Shown here piece by piece: positions 1 through 13,900 of a stretch of DNA of 64,000 nucleotides (position 1 is the stretch's first letter; each line of letters starts with the position of its first letter). Made by a program: the position numbers and the translations under genes. The notes beneath the pieces were generated by a model. The model did no database searches. It saw only the letters and a list, made by a program, of their open reading frames with translations, and was not told the origin of the DNA. Source of the DNA: Drosophila pseudoobscura (taxonomy: Eukaryota > Arthropoda > Insecta > Diptera > Drosophilidae); contig NC_046681.1 of the NCBI RefSeq assembly GCF_009870125.1, positions 25,070,001-25,134,000 on the forward strand. Reading direction: 5' to 3'.

Positions 1-3000
1 AGGAAATGGAAGTCCCTTTTTCCGATGGCAGTCGATTGGCAGGACTCTCCCGATCACGAAAAGACATGCCGCACTCCGATCGGAGGCCGGATAGCAGAGA
101 TATAGCGCGCAGAAAACTCAGTATTCTAACGAATCCAAATCTTCAGAAGGCTATATTTCAGACAAATAGGGCCACATCGCTGCAGGACCAACTCTCCCAG
201 GATCGTGAGAATCCAGACTGTCGAACTGCATTAAAATCTCGACTTTGAAAATGAGGCCGATTTTTTGCAATTTTAATGATGTAACCATCATGATTTTTTG
301 CGAAAATCGTGAGGAAATGGAAGTCCCTTTTTCCGATGGCAGTCGATTAGCAGGACTCTCCCGATCACGAAAAGACATGCCGCACTCCGATCGGATGCCG
401 GATAGCAGAGATATAGCGTGCAGAAAACCCAGTATTCTAACGAATCCAAATCTTCAGAAGGCTATATTTCAGACAAATAGGGCCACATCGCTGCAGGACC
501 AACTCTCCTAGGATCATGAGAATCCAGACTGTCGAACTGCATTAAAATCTCGACTTTGAAAATGAGGCCGATTTTTTGCAATTTTAATGATGTAACCATC
601 ATGATTTTTTGCGAAAATCGTGAGGAAATGGAAGTCCCTTTTTCCGATGGCAGTCGATTGGCAGGACTCTCCCGATCACGAAAAGACATGCCGCACTCCG
701 ATCGGAGGCCGGATAGCAGAGATATAGCGCGCAGAAAACTCAGTATTCTAACGAATCCAAATCTTCAGAAGGCTATATTTCAGACAAATAGGGCCACATC
801 GCTGCAGGACCAACTCTCCCAGGATCGTGAGAATCCAGACTGTCGAACTGCATTAAAATCTGGACTTTGAAAATGAGGCCGATTTTTTGCAATTTTAATG
901 ATGTAACCATCATGATTTTTTGCGAAAATCGTGAGGAAATGGAAGTCCCTTTTTCCGATGGCAGTCGATTGGCAGGACTCTCCCGATCACGAAAAGACAT
1001 GCCGCACTCCGATCGGAGGCCGGATAGCAGAGATATAGCGCGCAGAAAACTCAGTATTCTAACGAATCCAAATCTTCAGAAGGCTATATTTCAGACAAAT
1101 AGGGCCACATCGCTGCAGGACCAACTCTCCCAGGATCGTGAGAATCCAGACTGTCGAACTGCATTAAAATCTCGACTTTGAAAATGAGGCCGATTTTTTG
1201 CAATTTTAATGATGTAACCATCATGATTTTTTGCGAAAATCGTGAGGAAATGGAAGTCCCTTTTTCCGATGGCAGTCGATTAGCAGGACTCTCCCGATCA
1301 CGAAAAGACATGCCGCACTCCGATCGGATGCCGGATAGCAGAGATATAGCGTGCAGAAAACCCAGTATTCTAACGAATCCAAATCTTCAGAAGGCTATAT
1401 TTCAGACAAATAGGGCCACATCGCTGCAGGACCAACTCTCCTAGGATCGTGAGAATCCAGACTGTCGAACTGCATTAAAATCTCGACTTTGAAAATGAGG
1501 CCGATTTTTTGCAATTTTAATGATGTAACCATCATGATTTTTTGCGAAAATCGTGAGGAAATGGAAGTCCCTTTTTCCGATGGCAGTCGATTGGCAGGAC
1601 TCTCCCGATCACGAAAAGACATGCCGCACTCCGATCGGATGCCGGATAGCAGAGATATAGCGTGCAGAAAACCCAGTATTCTAACGAATCCAAATCTTCA
1701 GAAGGCTATATTTCAGACAAATAGGGCCACATCGCTGCAGGACCAACTCTCCTAGGATCGTGAGAATCCAGACTGTCGAACTGCATTAAAATCTCGACTT
1801 TGAAAATGAGGCCGATTTTTTGCAATTTTAATGATGTAACCATCATGATTTTTTGCGAAAATCGTGAGGAAATGGAAGTCCCTTTTTCCGATGGCAGTCG
1901 ATTGGCAGGACTCTCCCGATCACGAAAAGACATGCCGCACTCCGATCGGAGGCCGGATAGCAGAGATATAGCGCGCAGAAAACTCAGTATCCTAACGAAT
2001 CAAAATCTTCAGAAGGCTATATTTCAGACAAATAGGGCCACATCGCTGCAGGACCAACTCTCCCAGGATCGTGAGAATCCAGACTGTCGAACTGCATTAA
2101 AATCTCGACTTTGAAAATGAGGCCGATTTTTTGCAATTTTAATGATGTAACCATCATGATTTTTTGCGAAAATCGTGAGGAAATGGAAGTCCCTTTTTCC
2201 GATGGCAGTCGATTGGCAGGACTCTCCCGATCACGAAAAGACATGCCGCACTCCGATCGGAGGCCGGATAGCAGAGATATAGCGCGCAGAAAACTCAGTA
2301 TTCTAACGAATCCAAATCTTCAGAAGGCTATATTTCAGACAAATAGGGCCACATCGCTGCAGGACCAACTCTCCCAGGATCGTGAGAATCCAGACTGTCG
2401 AACTGCATTAAAATCTGGACTTTGAAAATGAGGCCGATTTTTTGCAATTTTAATGATGTAACCATCATGATTTTTTGCGAAAATCGTGAGGAAATGGAAG
2501 TCCCTTTTTCCGATGGCAGTCGATTGGCAGGACTCTCCCGATCACGAAAAGACATGCCGCACTCCGATCGGAGGCCGGATAGCAGAGATATAGCGCGCAG
2601 AAAACTCAGTATTCTAACGAATCCAAATCTTCAGAAGGCTATATTTCAGACAAATAGGGCCACATCGCTGCAGGACCAACTCTCCCAGGATCGTGAGAAT
2701 CCAGACTGTCGAACTGCATTAAAATCTCGACTTTGAAAATGAGGCCGATTTTTTGCAATTTTAATGATGTAACCATCATGATTTTTTGCGAAAATCGTGA
2801 GGAAATGGAAGTCCCTTTTTCCGATGGCAGTCGATTAGCAGGACTCTCCCGATCACGAAAAGACATGCCGCACTCCGATCGGATGCCGGATAGCAGAGAT
2901 ATAGCGTGCAGAAAACCCAGTATTCTAACGAATCCAAATCTTCAGAAGGCTATATTTCAGACAAATAGGGCCACATCGCTGCAGGACCAACTCTCCTAGG

Positions 3001-4738
3001 ATCGTGAGAATCCAGACTGTCGAACTGCATTAAAATCTCGACTTTGAAAATGAGGCCGATTTTTTGCAATTTTAATGATGTAACCATCATGATTTTTTGC
3101 GAAAATCGTGAGGAAATGGAAGTCCCTTTTTCCGATGGCAGTCGATTGGCAGGACTCTCCCGATCACGAAAAGACATGCCGCACTCCGATCGGAGGCCGG
3201 ATAGCAGAGATATAGCGCGCAGAAAACTCAGTATTCTAACGAATCCAAATCTTCAGAAGGCTATATTTCAGACAAATAGGGCCACATCGCTGCAGGACCA
3301 ACTCTCCCAGGATCGTGAGAATCCAGACTGTCGAACTGCATTAAAATCTCGACTTTGAAAATGAGGCCGATTTTTTGCAATTTTAATGATGTAACCATCA
3401 TGATTTTTTGCGAAAATCGTGAGGAAATGGAAGTCCCTTTTTCCGATGGCAGTCGATTAGCAGGACTCTCCCGATCACGAAAAGACATGCCGCACTCCGA
3501 TCGGATGCCGGATAGCAGAGATATAGCGTGCAGAAAACCCAGTATTCTAACGAATCCAAATCTTCAGAAGGCTATATTTCAGACAAATAGGGCCACATCG
3601 CTGCAGGACCAACTCTCCTAGGATCGTGAGAATCCAGACTGTCGAACTGCATTAAAATCTCGACTTTGAAAATGAGGCCGATTTTTTGCAATTTTAATGA
3701 TGTAACCATCATGATTTTTTGCGAAAATCGTGAGGAAATGGAAGTCCCTTTTTCCGATGGCAGTCGATTGGCAGGACTCTCCCGATCACGAAAAGACATG
3801 CCGCACTCCGATCGGATGCCGGATAGCAGAGATATAGCGTGCAGAAAACCCAGTATTCTAACGAATCCAAATCTTCAGAAGGCTATATTTCAGACAAATA
3901 GGGCCACATCGCTGCAGGACCAACTCTCCTAGGATCGTGAGAATCCAGACTGTCGAACTGCATTAAAATCTGGACTTTGAAAATGAGGCCGATTTTTTGC
4001 AATTTTAATGATGTAACCATCATGATTTTTTTGCGAAAATCGTGAGGAAATGGAAGTCCCTTTTTCCGATGGCAGTCGATTGGCAGGACTCTCCCGATCA
4101 CGAAAAGACATGCCGCACTCCGATCGGAGGCCGGATAGCAGAGATATAGCGTGCAGAAAACTCAGTATTCTAACGAATCCAAATCTTCAGAAGGCTATAT
4201 TTCAGACAAATAGGGCCACATCGCTGCAGGACCAACTCTCCCAGGATCGTGAGAATCCAGACTGTCGAACTGCATTAAAATCTGGACTTTGAAAATGAGG
4301 CCGATTTTTTGCAATTTTAATGATGTAACCATCATGATTTTTTGCGAAAATCGTGAGGAAATGGAAGTCCCTTTTTCCGATGGCAGTCGATTGGCAGGAC
4401 TCTCCCGATCACGAAAAGACATGCCGCACTCCGATCGGAGGCCGGATAGCAGAGATATAGCGTGCAGAAAACCCAGTATTCTAACGAATCCCAATCTTCA
4501 GAAGGCTATATTTCAGACAAATAAGGGCAGATCGGTGCAGGACCAAGTCTCCCAGGACCATGAAGATTCAGAGAATCAAACGGCATCAAAATCTCGACTC
4601 TCCCGATCACGAAAAGACATGCCGCACTCCGATTGGCTGACGGATAGCAAAAATATAGCCTACGGAAAAACCAGTATTGTAATGAAATGCAAAATCAAAA
4701 CCTTCGGATGGCTATATCTCAGAAAAAAGGGTTCCAGA
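1..4738. repeat. 311-bp tandem satellite array (about 14 units plus a divergent end unit), open at left edge
   Basis: Head-to-tail copies recur every 311 bp: the same anchor (AAAATGAGGCCG) starts near 248, 559, 870, 1181 and so on to about 4292. Only the step from about 3980 to 4292 is 312 bp, because a T-run near 4025-4032 is one base longer. Base 1 is in phase with base 312, so the array continues past the left edge. Units fall into two main types. Type A has GGAGGCCGG, GCGCGCAG and CTCCCAGG at three diagnostic sites; type B has GGATGCCGG, GCGTGCAG and CTCCTAGG. Each unit carries an inverted repeat, ATGATG-TAAC-CATCAT. Units are nearly identical except the last, which diverges from about 4520 and lacks 113 bp. 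Both strands hold open frames of 75-104 codons per unit; these are by-products of the repeat and I do not call them genes. Confidence 0.97.
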
Positions 4739-4926
4739 TTTTTGTAAAATTTAACGATGCGCATGCGTAGGAGCCGGCGGGGAGTTCCCGCCGCTCATTT
4801 ATGTTCATTTATCCACATACATATATATAGATAATATAATGTTAAACACAAAACTCTTTTATTAAGTTAGTTATCTTGCTTGATACTTTTTAATCTATAA
4901 TATTATCCGGGTATGGATGGTTCCGG
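4739..4926 (-). promoter_or_regulatory. Hml 3' flank with polyadenylation signal
   Basis: This stretch lies between the satellite edge and the Hml stop codon. On the minus strand a canonical AATAAA lies at 4863-4858, about 65 nt beyond the stop, so the Hml transcript probably ends within some 120 bp of the satellite. A GC-rich patch near 4755-4790 separates the signal from the last recognisable satellite sequence. Confidence 0.6.
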
Positions 4927-7900
4927 TTAACGCGTAATTACGCCACCGCTTTGATCGAGTAAGTCTTGCAGATTAAGCTCTTCTTCATCATCGTTATCCT
5001 TCTCATTGTCCAAGAGCTCACCCACAGACACGGGATTCGGTTCCTCAACAGGCTGCACTTTTGCCAAGTGGTGTTTGTTGCACGGTTCACAACTGCAGCC
5101 TGTGGGCACTTCCAGGGACTGTTCTAGATAGTTTCCATCGGCACACTTTACCTTCACCAAGACGGTTCTCAAACCCGTGGCGGCACAGCAGCTGCACTTA
5201 TCCTCAAACTTGATCAAAAGCGGATTGTACTTGAAGGCCGAATCGCAGGCACCCTCGCACTGGGTGACACCCTGGATCGGTTGCTCGTTGAAGCATTGCC
5301 CATGATCCTGGCTCTTGTAGCTGATCAGCCTAACCGTGTGCTGAAGGGGTAGAGATACGGCCTGACAGCCTGTTTTATCCAGCGTCGGGGGCCTACTCTT
5401 GCACTGCTTGCAACAGCCGCCATTATCAACAAGATCCGCAAGCGGGCACTGGCTGACATCCGCACAGGTCTCGTGCGACTCGTGTCTGATCAGCTGACCG
5501 TCGAGGGACACGCAAGTGTACGTGATGCACTTGTCCAGGCTGTGCCACTGCTCGTCTGGCTTGTACAGTTTGCCATCGTGATGGCAGCCCGTTGGCACGC
5601 AGGAGCCGCAACACTTGGCGCTATTCGTGTGCTCGTAGGTGTACCCGGGCGGACACTTTTTGTCACAGCTGAGAATGGTGTTCACTGTCTGCAACAGATT
5701 GCCGATAACCACGCACTCGTACGAGACGCACGGGTCCAGCGGATCCTGCCACTTGTCGCCTGTTTGATGGGCCTGCACCACATTGTCGTGATGACTCAGG
5801 CACTTATCCTTGGGCGGCACACATTTGTGTACGGCACAGCAGTCTCCGGGCAATTTCTCTGAGATCAGTTCATAGTGATGCTCATCGCATACTGCAGGCG
5901 GCTTTGGGCACTTGCTGGGCACACAGACAACTCGTTGTCCGGGACAGCAACCGTCGTCTACGGGTTGCAGTTCCTCTCCTGGTCGTAGTTTCACTGGAGA
6001 AGTAGGCTCACATTGAACCTTGGGCTTGCATTCTATAAAGGGAACACAAATGATTACAGTAAAATATCAGAAAACAAAAAACCCACCGCATATATAGATG
6101 GGACATTCATTGACATCCTTGTCCACAATTCGATGCTGGTCTGGACCGCAATCGGGCAACTTGGGCTTCTCACAAACGTGTCCAGGAGGCTTTTCAATGT
6201 CTCCCACGCATATGCGAGTGGGGCAGCACTCGTAATCCCTTTGCAGCACCACCTGAGTAAAGCCCTTCTGGCAGATGTGATCCGTATCGCGACCACACTG
6301 CTCCTTTTCACAGCTGACCTGTCCGCTGGCGAGACAAGTGCAATTTGTGCATTTATCCGGCTGCCAAACGTCGCCCACGTGACGGCCGTCGCCGCAGGTT
6401 ATGCACTTGCTGGGGGATACGCATTTGCCGTGGTGAAGTACCTTGTCATCGGGACAGAAGCAGCCCTCGTGACGTTCTGTATGCAGGCAGCGTCCCTTGA
6501 AAATGATCGCCAGATTGCTCTGATCAACACGATCAACGCCAGTGTCACAGTTGACGTCGCAATCGCAGGACTTGTAGGACAATCCAGGCGGACACTGTGC
6601 CGGGCACTCGGCAAAGGGACGCCAGTCGACACAGACGCCAGCAGCGTTACACTCGGCTGCATAGGCACTGAGAGCGTCACAGATCACCTGCTTGTCCGTG
6701 GTGGCAGTGCAGGTGTCCTTCTGGCAAGCCTGAATGAATGCCAGCGGATCTACGAGCAAAGGACAACGGTCAAAGATGCCCGACTGTACGATCAGGTGAT
6801 AGCAAAGATTGCGCTCCCGGGGCAGGGGCTTGCAGATCTGATGGCCCTGGCAGGGACGCGTGTTAATGCCCAGCCGGGGTTCGTCTATCTGCCAACTGGT
6901 GACAAAGTCTATCAACCCCAAAGGACGCTGATCCGTAGGTTTCTTAAGGGGATTAATGTGCAAATCGTCTATGCTAAGGCCGTTGCAGTTGCCGCACAGA
7001 CCCTCCATGCGACTGCCATACCGTACCGAAGGCACACTCAGCTACAGGAGGCAGAGATATGAGCTTGAGGTAGGATAGAGAACAGTTGATAGAGCTTACC
7101 TGAAACTGCAGTGTATTCAGATTCACAATCAACTCGAGCTTGGCTTGTGGCAGTTGCACAATCAGTTGCTGTTCCCTCTGTTGAATCACCTTCAGCCAGG
7201 TGGACTGATGAGGCCACAGGGAGACTTGGTAGCCATCAGCCAACAGCTTCACATCCTGCGCGTGTCGTTCGATGTGGAGAGTGTGCTCTCCAGCAGTCAC
7301 ATGCAGCGCCTGCACACAGCTTTCCGTCTCCGCGGGACCGCAAGGCTTGATGGTGGCATAGACCTGGAAATGGTAGCTGCCTGGCAGGAGCAGATCCCTG
7401 GTAACCAGATAGGTGCAGTTGCCCTTGAAGCTGTAGCTGCTTCCGTCGTATGTGACAAACTTGCTGGCCCCGAACAAGGTGCATTTGCAGTCCTTGCAGT
7501 CCTCGATGGGTACACATTCTTCACCTCGCCGCACAGTGCCCTCGGGACAGTAGCATCCGGAAAAGCAGGTCCTTGGTATGGATGGACAAACGCTGGCCGT
7601 CTGGCCGCTCTGGAGGTCGCCGCACTGCTGTTCGCAGCGTTGCCTGTAGCAATCGTGGTGTATAAGAGGGGGACGGCAGGTCTGGTTGCAGCGGTGCACA
7701 CTCCTCCAGCTAGTCAGCTGCAAGTGGCGATTGACGGCCAGGCATTGACCAACGAATTGCTGCAGAAGGTCGCAGCGACAGCTGCCCTCAGCACCGGCAT
7801 TGGTCTTCAGGCACTCGCAGGTATTCTCAACGCACCGGCTGAGGAAGTCCTGGATGTTAACCGAGACGCTGCAGGCTCCAAACGAGGGATGTCTGGAAGG

Positions 7901-10900
7901 GATAAAGAAGGAAAAGGATATTCTAGAAGGATGGACTACATTAACAAGGGATCGCACTCGTACCTGACTGCTTGGCATATTTGTAGGGCTCGTTGCTGCA
8001 AATCCACGGGGCAGACCTGCGGCCGACACTTGTCCAGTGGTACCTTGCGGTCATACCAGGCATCCCCAAAGTCTGTGCTGCTGATCACATGTAATCTTTG
8101 AGGGGTACGCTTATCATCATCACTTCGACCATTGTAGAAGCCACACAACCCATCCACACGGCCGAGCAGGTCCTGGGAGACACCAATCCTTATGTTTCCA
8201 CTGGCCGCATACTGCACCCAGAACTTGTGTTTGCGACAAACGACCACAATGGTCTCTCCTATCTGGCTGATGACGAAGGATCGCCGGATGGCGTTTACCA
8301 AGGCCAAATCGCGTACACTGAACTCATAGCCGTTGAAGATCACCCGCTGGTTGGGCAGAATGCTGATGGTAATACCTCTCTCCTGGTCGCTAATGATCAG
8401 TGTCTTGGCCCCGCAGCTCGGCTGATCTGGGGCACACTGGAGCTGTGTGCTGATGGACCAACGATTACCGTCCGTATCCCGGGCCAGGGTGTGGCTGCAA
8501 ATGTCATACTTGTAGACGGTACCATCGAAAGTGCTGAAAATACGTCCGGTTATGTCGCACGTATCGTCTGGTATCCGTGACCGTCTGCAGGTGTAGATGG
8601 GACACTTTCCGGCTCCAATGCTGGAAGTATCAACGATTGGTTCGTAACCCTCTGGACACTTGGGATCCATGCAAGTCTGGTTGCTCTGGGGCAGGCAGCA
8701 GAAGGCGTCGCAAAGCTCCATATTCTTCAGATCTCTGGTGGCAATGTAAGGAGTGAGACCCATCAGGGCCTGCAGCTCTCGTGGCAACTGGAAGTTATAT
8801 CCGTACAAGCTCAACTCTGAACTATCTTTGGTTCCACGTACGCCATTTACTAGCAACAGTGTCTCCGAGTCCAGCTCTAGCTCATCCCCTGCCTGATCCG
8901 TATCCGAATAGTCGGAAATCGTGGGTTCTGCAATGCCAATTTTCTTTAGAAGCTCAATGATTCCCAGTGGCAATGCAGGCGAGGCCTCTGTCTCTGGCCT
9001 TTGTGGAATCAAAGGCAATTCATTAAGCTCCAACAGTTCCAGTGTTAGACCTGACTCTCTTTGAGGCTTCACCACCGCCTCCTCCCCTTCAGTGGCAGTT
9101 AAAGAGGAAAGTACTTTACGGACCACTGAAGCAATCTCTGGGTTCTCCGAGGATTGCAGCTGCGATAGCCACTCCTTCAATGGCTCGATGGCCTGATCGA
9201 TGTCATCATTTTCTGTAGAGACAGAGGTCAAGAGCATTTCGGATAATACTTTTGGTATTTTTCCCCTAATCTTGACGGTGTAACCGGGGGGACACTCGAT
9301 AACAGGACACTCTGTAGGGGGTTTTATGGTGGTGGCTGTGCCGGAACAGAGGGAAAAACATTAGCCACGGACTAAAAATGGAACTCTGTCTGAATCTTAC
9401 GTGGTTGCAGCGTTGTCTGTGCAGGATCACATGTCTCATCCTCATCATCGGCACAATTCTGGACGTGATTGCACCACCATTCATTTGGAATACAGTCCCC
9501 GCTGGTGGGGCATAGCCGCGTGGTGGGCGGGCACAGCTGACACTCGCAGTGGCAGCCATTGCGGACACGCCGCATGTGGGTCGGACAGGGTGGGCAGGTC
9601 TGTGGCTTGCAACTGATGATTCCCCCCAACAGACAGACGCACTCCTCGCAGTCTTTATTCTCGAATTTCGTTCCAATGGGATAGCTATAAAAGACAACAG
9701 CTAGACTACGAAGGACACACTCTCTCAATTAGATTCTTACGGCGTGAAGTTGTCGATGCAGGGGCAGAGATTACGTTCGATGCACTTGGAGCCAGTCCAA
9801 AAGAGACCATCGCTGCAAGGGCAATCGCCTCCAGTCAAAGACGGCAGGTCGATGCCCTTGCAGATGGTACAGGGTCGCAGAATGGGCTTAGTAGTGTTGG
9901 CTGTATAAGTAAGAAGTTGATGAAGAGCTTATCATGATTGTATATCTCTATCACTTACGGTAAGGAAGGAAACAGCCCAGCGGCTCAATGCGCCAGTTGA
10001 TGTTCTTCTCCCATCCCGTGGGCACCAGTCGTAGATATCGTGTGACCAGCGGTCGTACAAAGCCATTCGTTTGAATACCCTGGGCATCCCGATTGCCTTC
10101 AAAGATATGAGCATCTCCATTCGGTCCAGGCAGCTCGTTCCACACCAGCCTGTTCAGGGAGAAGAGTACGCGATAGGCGGTGACCCAGCCGTGGACTCCG
10201 CCCCGTGTCTGTACGGCTGTCACGTTGCGTGGCTCCAGGAAATCAAAGTCCACATACTCGTCCTGCTTGTTGGCCAGTGGACGCCAGCCCAGCTGGGAGC
10301 GGAACTGCAGTAGGTCCAAGAGACCCACCTGGCTATCAACCTGCGAGGATAGCCAAATACTGCTCGCGGTCACTTGATGGGGCTGCAGTTTTCCGTTGTC
10401 CACACCGAGAGGATCGTCACAGATCAGCCTGTCGAGTGGTGGCTTCGTGGGCGGCAGAGGCGTCGTCCTATCGGGCACTGGAGCTGTGGTGGTTGGCACA
10501 TGGTTGCAAAGCAGTAGATCAAAGCGTATGGCAATGGCATTCTGCCATCTCAGCGGATAGAGACGCACAGACTTGGCCTCGATGGGGCGCTGGAAAACAT
10601 GCGCACGGGCCACACGCGAATCCTTAGGTCCTATCAGCACCTGTGGCTCTCCTCGTTGATCGATCAGTTCGTGATAGCCCTCGCCATCCAGGCTGTACAG
10701 CACCTTGAAGAGCGTCACATAGTTGTCGTTGTGTGGATCGCCGGCAATGAGCAGTCCATAGATGCCTTGCGGCCGCTCAAAGTCCACCTGTAAATATTGC
10801 GACTGATCGCTGATCTTCGGTGTCCAAGCCCCAGCATTGAGCTTGGGCTTACGGTGCAGACGGGCCAAATGCGCCACGTGGTCGTTGCTCAGCGAGCTGG

Positions 10901-13900
10901 AAGCACTGAAGGCACTGTCGCTTATAGAGGGTTCCCTCGTAAAGAAGCGAACCATGCTGCACAGAAAAGAGAGGTATCACTTTATTAACACTGCATTATT
11001 CTGGGGACCGACTCAGCTGCCCAAGAACAACTTTTTAGTGCCTCATGCAAAATCTTGGTAATGGTCTTTGCTTATACGTACCTATTTGTTGGGCACAATA
11101 CAGGCGGAGTAAGAGTTGTGGGTATCAAAGGTAATGCTGTAGTTGTGGTGTGACCTCCAATCGGTGCTGAAAATGAAGAAGGAAATGTCAATGAAGTGCC
11201 TCTTTCCGGGTAAGTATATTTACTTACGCGCCTCCGTGGTGGTCTTTTTTGGGACGCACACATATTGATTGAACACACATTGACAGTCGAACTGATCATT
11301 GATAATAATCCCATGTGGTTGCACGTACTTATCATTGTCGTCGTCCAGGCAAGGACAGTCATCCTGATCCACACAGGTGTTCTCATCGCGCCAGAACTTA
11401 CCTAGGGCCCTACAATCCGGCCGCTTCTTAGGCACGCATCCGCCCTTGCAGTGTTCGCCGGGATTGCAGAGCCCTCGCTTAATCAACTGCTGGCCAAAGA
11501 AGTGGCACGTGTGCTCGCATTGGTTGGCGCAATCGTTCCACTCCTCATCGTCGCGACAACGGTCGGTTATCTTGCGGCACTGCGGCCTAATCCGTGATAC
11601 TATTGAGACCTGATCGCAGGCACCGATGGCCGTATTGAACATCAGATTGGTGCCACAAAGACCGGGCACCCAGTGCCAGTTTGTATTCCCAGGAATGTGC
11701 TCGCAGCGCAGATACTTGTAGCAGTCCCCAGGGTACTCCTTGAACATCTGGAACGACGGATCGCAGATCTCTGTGGGTGGTGGGGGCGGTGGGGGCTTAG
11801 CGGTGGTGTATCCATCATCATCGCACAGGCAATGTACTCGAATCTCGTAGTCGTGGCATTTACCCACACAGACAAGACCCCGATCCAGGTTGCAGACGAC
11901 ATTATCATCCACAAGGTCGTACGACTGTTTGGTGTCCTTAACGCGGCATTCGATGCTGGTCATGTACTCCCGATTGCAGGTGCCATAAATGGACTCGAAG
12001 CGATCGAACTTGGGCAGCGGTTCCACATCGTTGAGATTAATGCCACCCGCACTCGAGCCACGATCCAACCAACGCGACCAGCCGCGCACACAGTTCTTGC
12101 CCCGATCTAGATTTGGCACTGTTCCTGTGCCCGTGACAGATGGTCCTTCAGTGGTTACGACGGGTGGACAGGGCTTGCCACTACACACCTCCTTCTTCTT
12201 GGAGCAGCGACAGGTGGCACAGTCATCCGTGTAGGTGATGTCGCCCTCGTAGTATGTGATGTCCTCCCGCACCAGACACACTGGCTTGCACTCCGACCTG
12301 GGCACGCACACCGTGTGGGTGTCGTTTAAATATATCTGACCCGGCGGACAGGGCTTGATCAGGCAGCCCTCGACGCAGTTCTCGTGATGACACAAACGCC
12401 CCGAATCTCCCTGATCTAGCAGATTATCGCAGGTCTCCACAGGACAAGCTGGAGTACAGGCACTGTAGTCCGAGCAATGGGTATCACATTGCATGGCTAA
12501 CCGGGAAGGGGAAGATCTTAGCATGGGATATCAAGGGAAGATAAAGGATCTGTAGTACTCACGACAAAAGTGGGGCGTACGCCAACGCACGTTGATGCTT
12601 TTCTGGGCACAAGCATCGGCATAGGCAGCCACAGCCGTGCAGAGGCACTCGCAGTCGCCACCCTGATCGCAGGCACAGGTGTCAAAGATGCAGCGTTTCA
12701 GGTAACGCTCCAGCGGCACCTCCACATGGCAGGCTGCGAATAGGGGCGACTTCAGGACACTACATTGCAACTCGGACCAGGCACGACGCTGTGGATTCCG
12801 CTGACACGAATCAAACAGTTGTTGGGGCAGCACGCACTGCTGATGCGTCCGCCACGAGTGACCAAAGAGCGTGGGCTCTGTCTCCTGTCCCCCCGATGGG
12901 GATTTGAAGTCATCCAAGCTATTGCCATTGTTGTTGCCACATAGGCCGGCCACCCGGCCCTGCCACTCGTTGCCAATCTTCACATAGACGCGGGTCCCCT
13001 CGTCCCATTTGATCTGCAGATGCAACGAGAGTACCTCGACGACAACAAACACTCCCGCCTTGTAGATGTGGAATGAGCTGGAGGAATGAGAGCTTATCTG
13101 CTTGCGAAGACCTACAAGAGGACATATATTTACGGAGTAGAAATGTGTTTTGGCCAAAGAACCCAACATTTTATAAAATGGTTTGTCGATGCAATATGCA
13201 CTAACCTGCTATAGTCGATGTATTGGAATCCGTTGCATAAATACCGCCAGCGCTCAGCTTTAGCTGCTCCTGACCCTGGCCCTTACCCTCACTTGCCTTG
13301 CCGCTCAAATTGATCTCCAAGGACTTGGAGCACGTCACACCCGATGAGCCGCACAGTACATTCTGTATGACAATGGAGAAGCCTTGGCCCTGATCGTTGA
13401 CGCCCTTGGACAGTATGTAATCGCACTCGCCCAGGAAGTCAAAGTCCTTACCATCGAAGGTGCTGAAGTGAGAGTCACCCCAGACACTGCAAGAGGACTC
13501 GCAATCGTTGCGGCTGCACTTCCAGGAGCCACCCTGGCAAACGCACAGATTGCACAGCTCTTTGAAGGTGTCGCCGTCATCAAAGCTCCTTCCCGCATGG
13601 TAGCAGGAGCACTTCTCCGATGGCACGCACTGCTGGCGCGTCACATCGTACACGTAGCCATCGTCACAGACACAGCCGGGACGACAGGCGGCAGTGTCCG
13701 GCTTGAAGTCATGCATGTTCTTGCATGTCCTGGGCTCTTTGGGGGCACAGGAAACGAACTTGGCGTAGGGAGTCTTGGCACACTGTTTGCGAAGGTTGCC
13801 TAATGGCGGATAAACGATTAAGTCATCCTTGTCCGCATCGTGGCACTGCCAAAGGCCATCCAAACAGGTGCTAGAAAAGACATTTGGCTTTGGATTGGAT

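Noticed and set aside
1-4738. CRISPR-like array
   Set aside because: The repeat has no unique spacers and a 311-bp period; it is an ordinary eukaryotic satellite.
6-4747. Open frames of 75-152 codons on both strands of the satellite
   Set aside because: They repeat with the 311-bp unit, exist on both strands at once, and match no family. They follow from the repeat sequence and not from coding selection.
6013-8580. Long plus-strand open frames opposite Hml exons
   Set aside because: They are mirror frames of cysteine-rich, GC-rich Hml exons and have no domain of their own. The minus strand gives a continuous spliced Hml protein.
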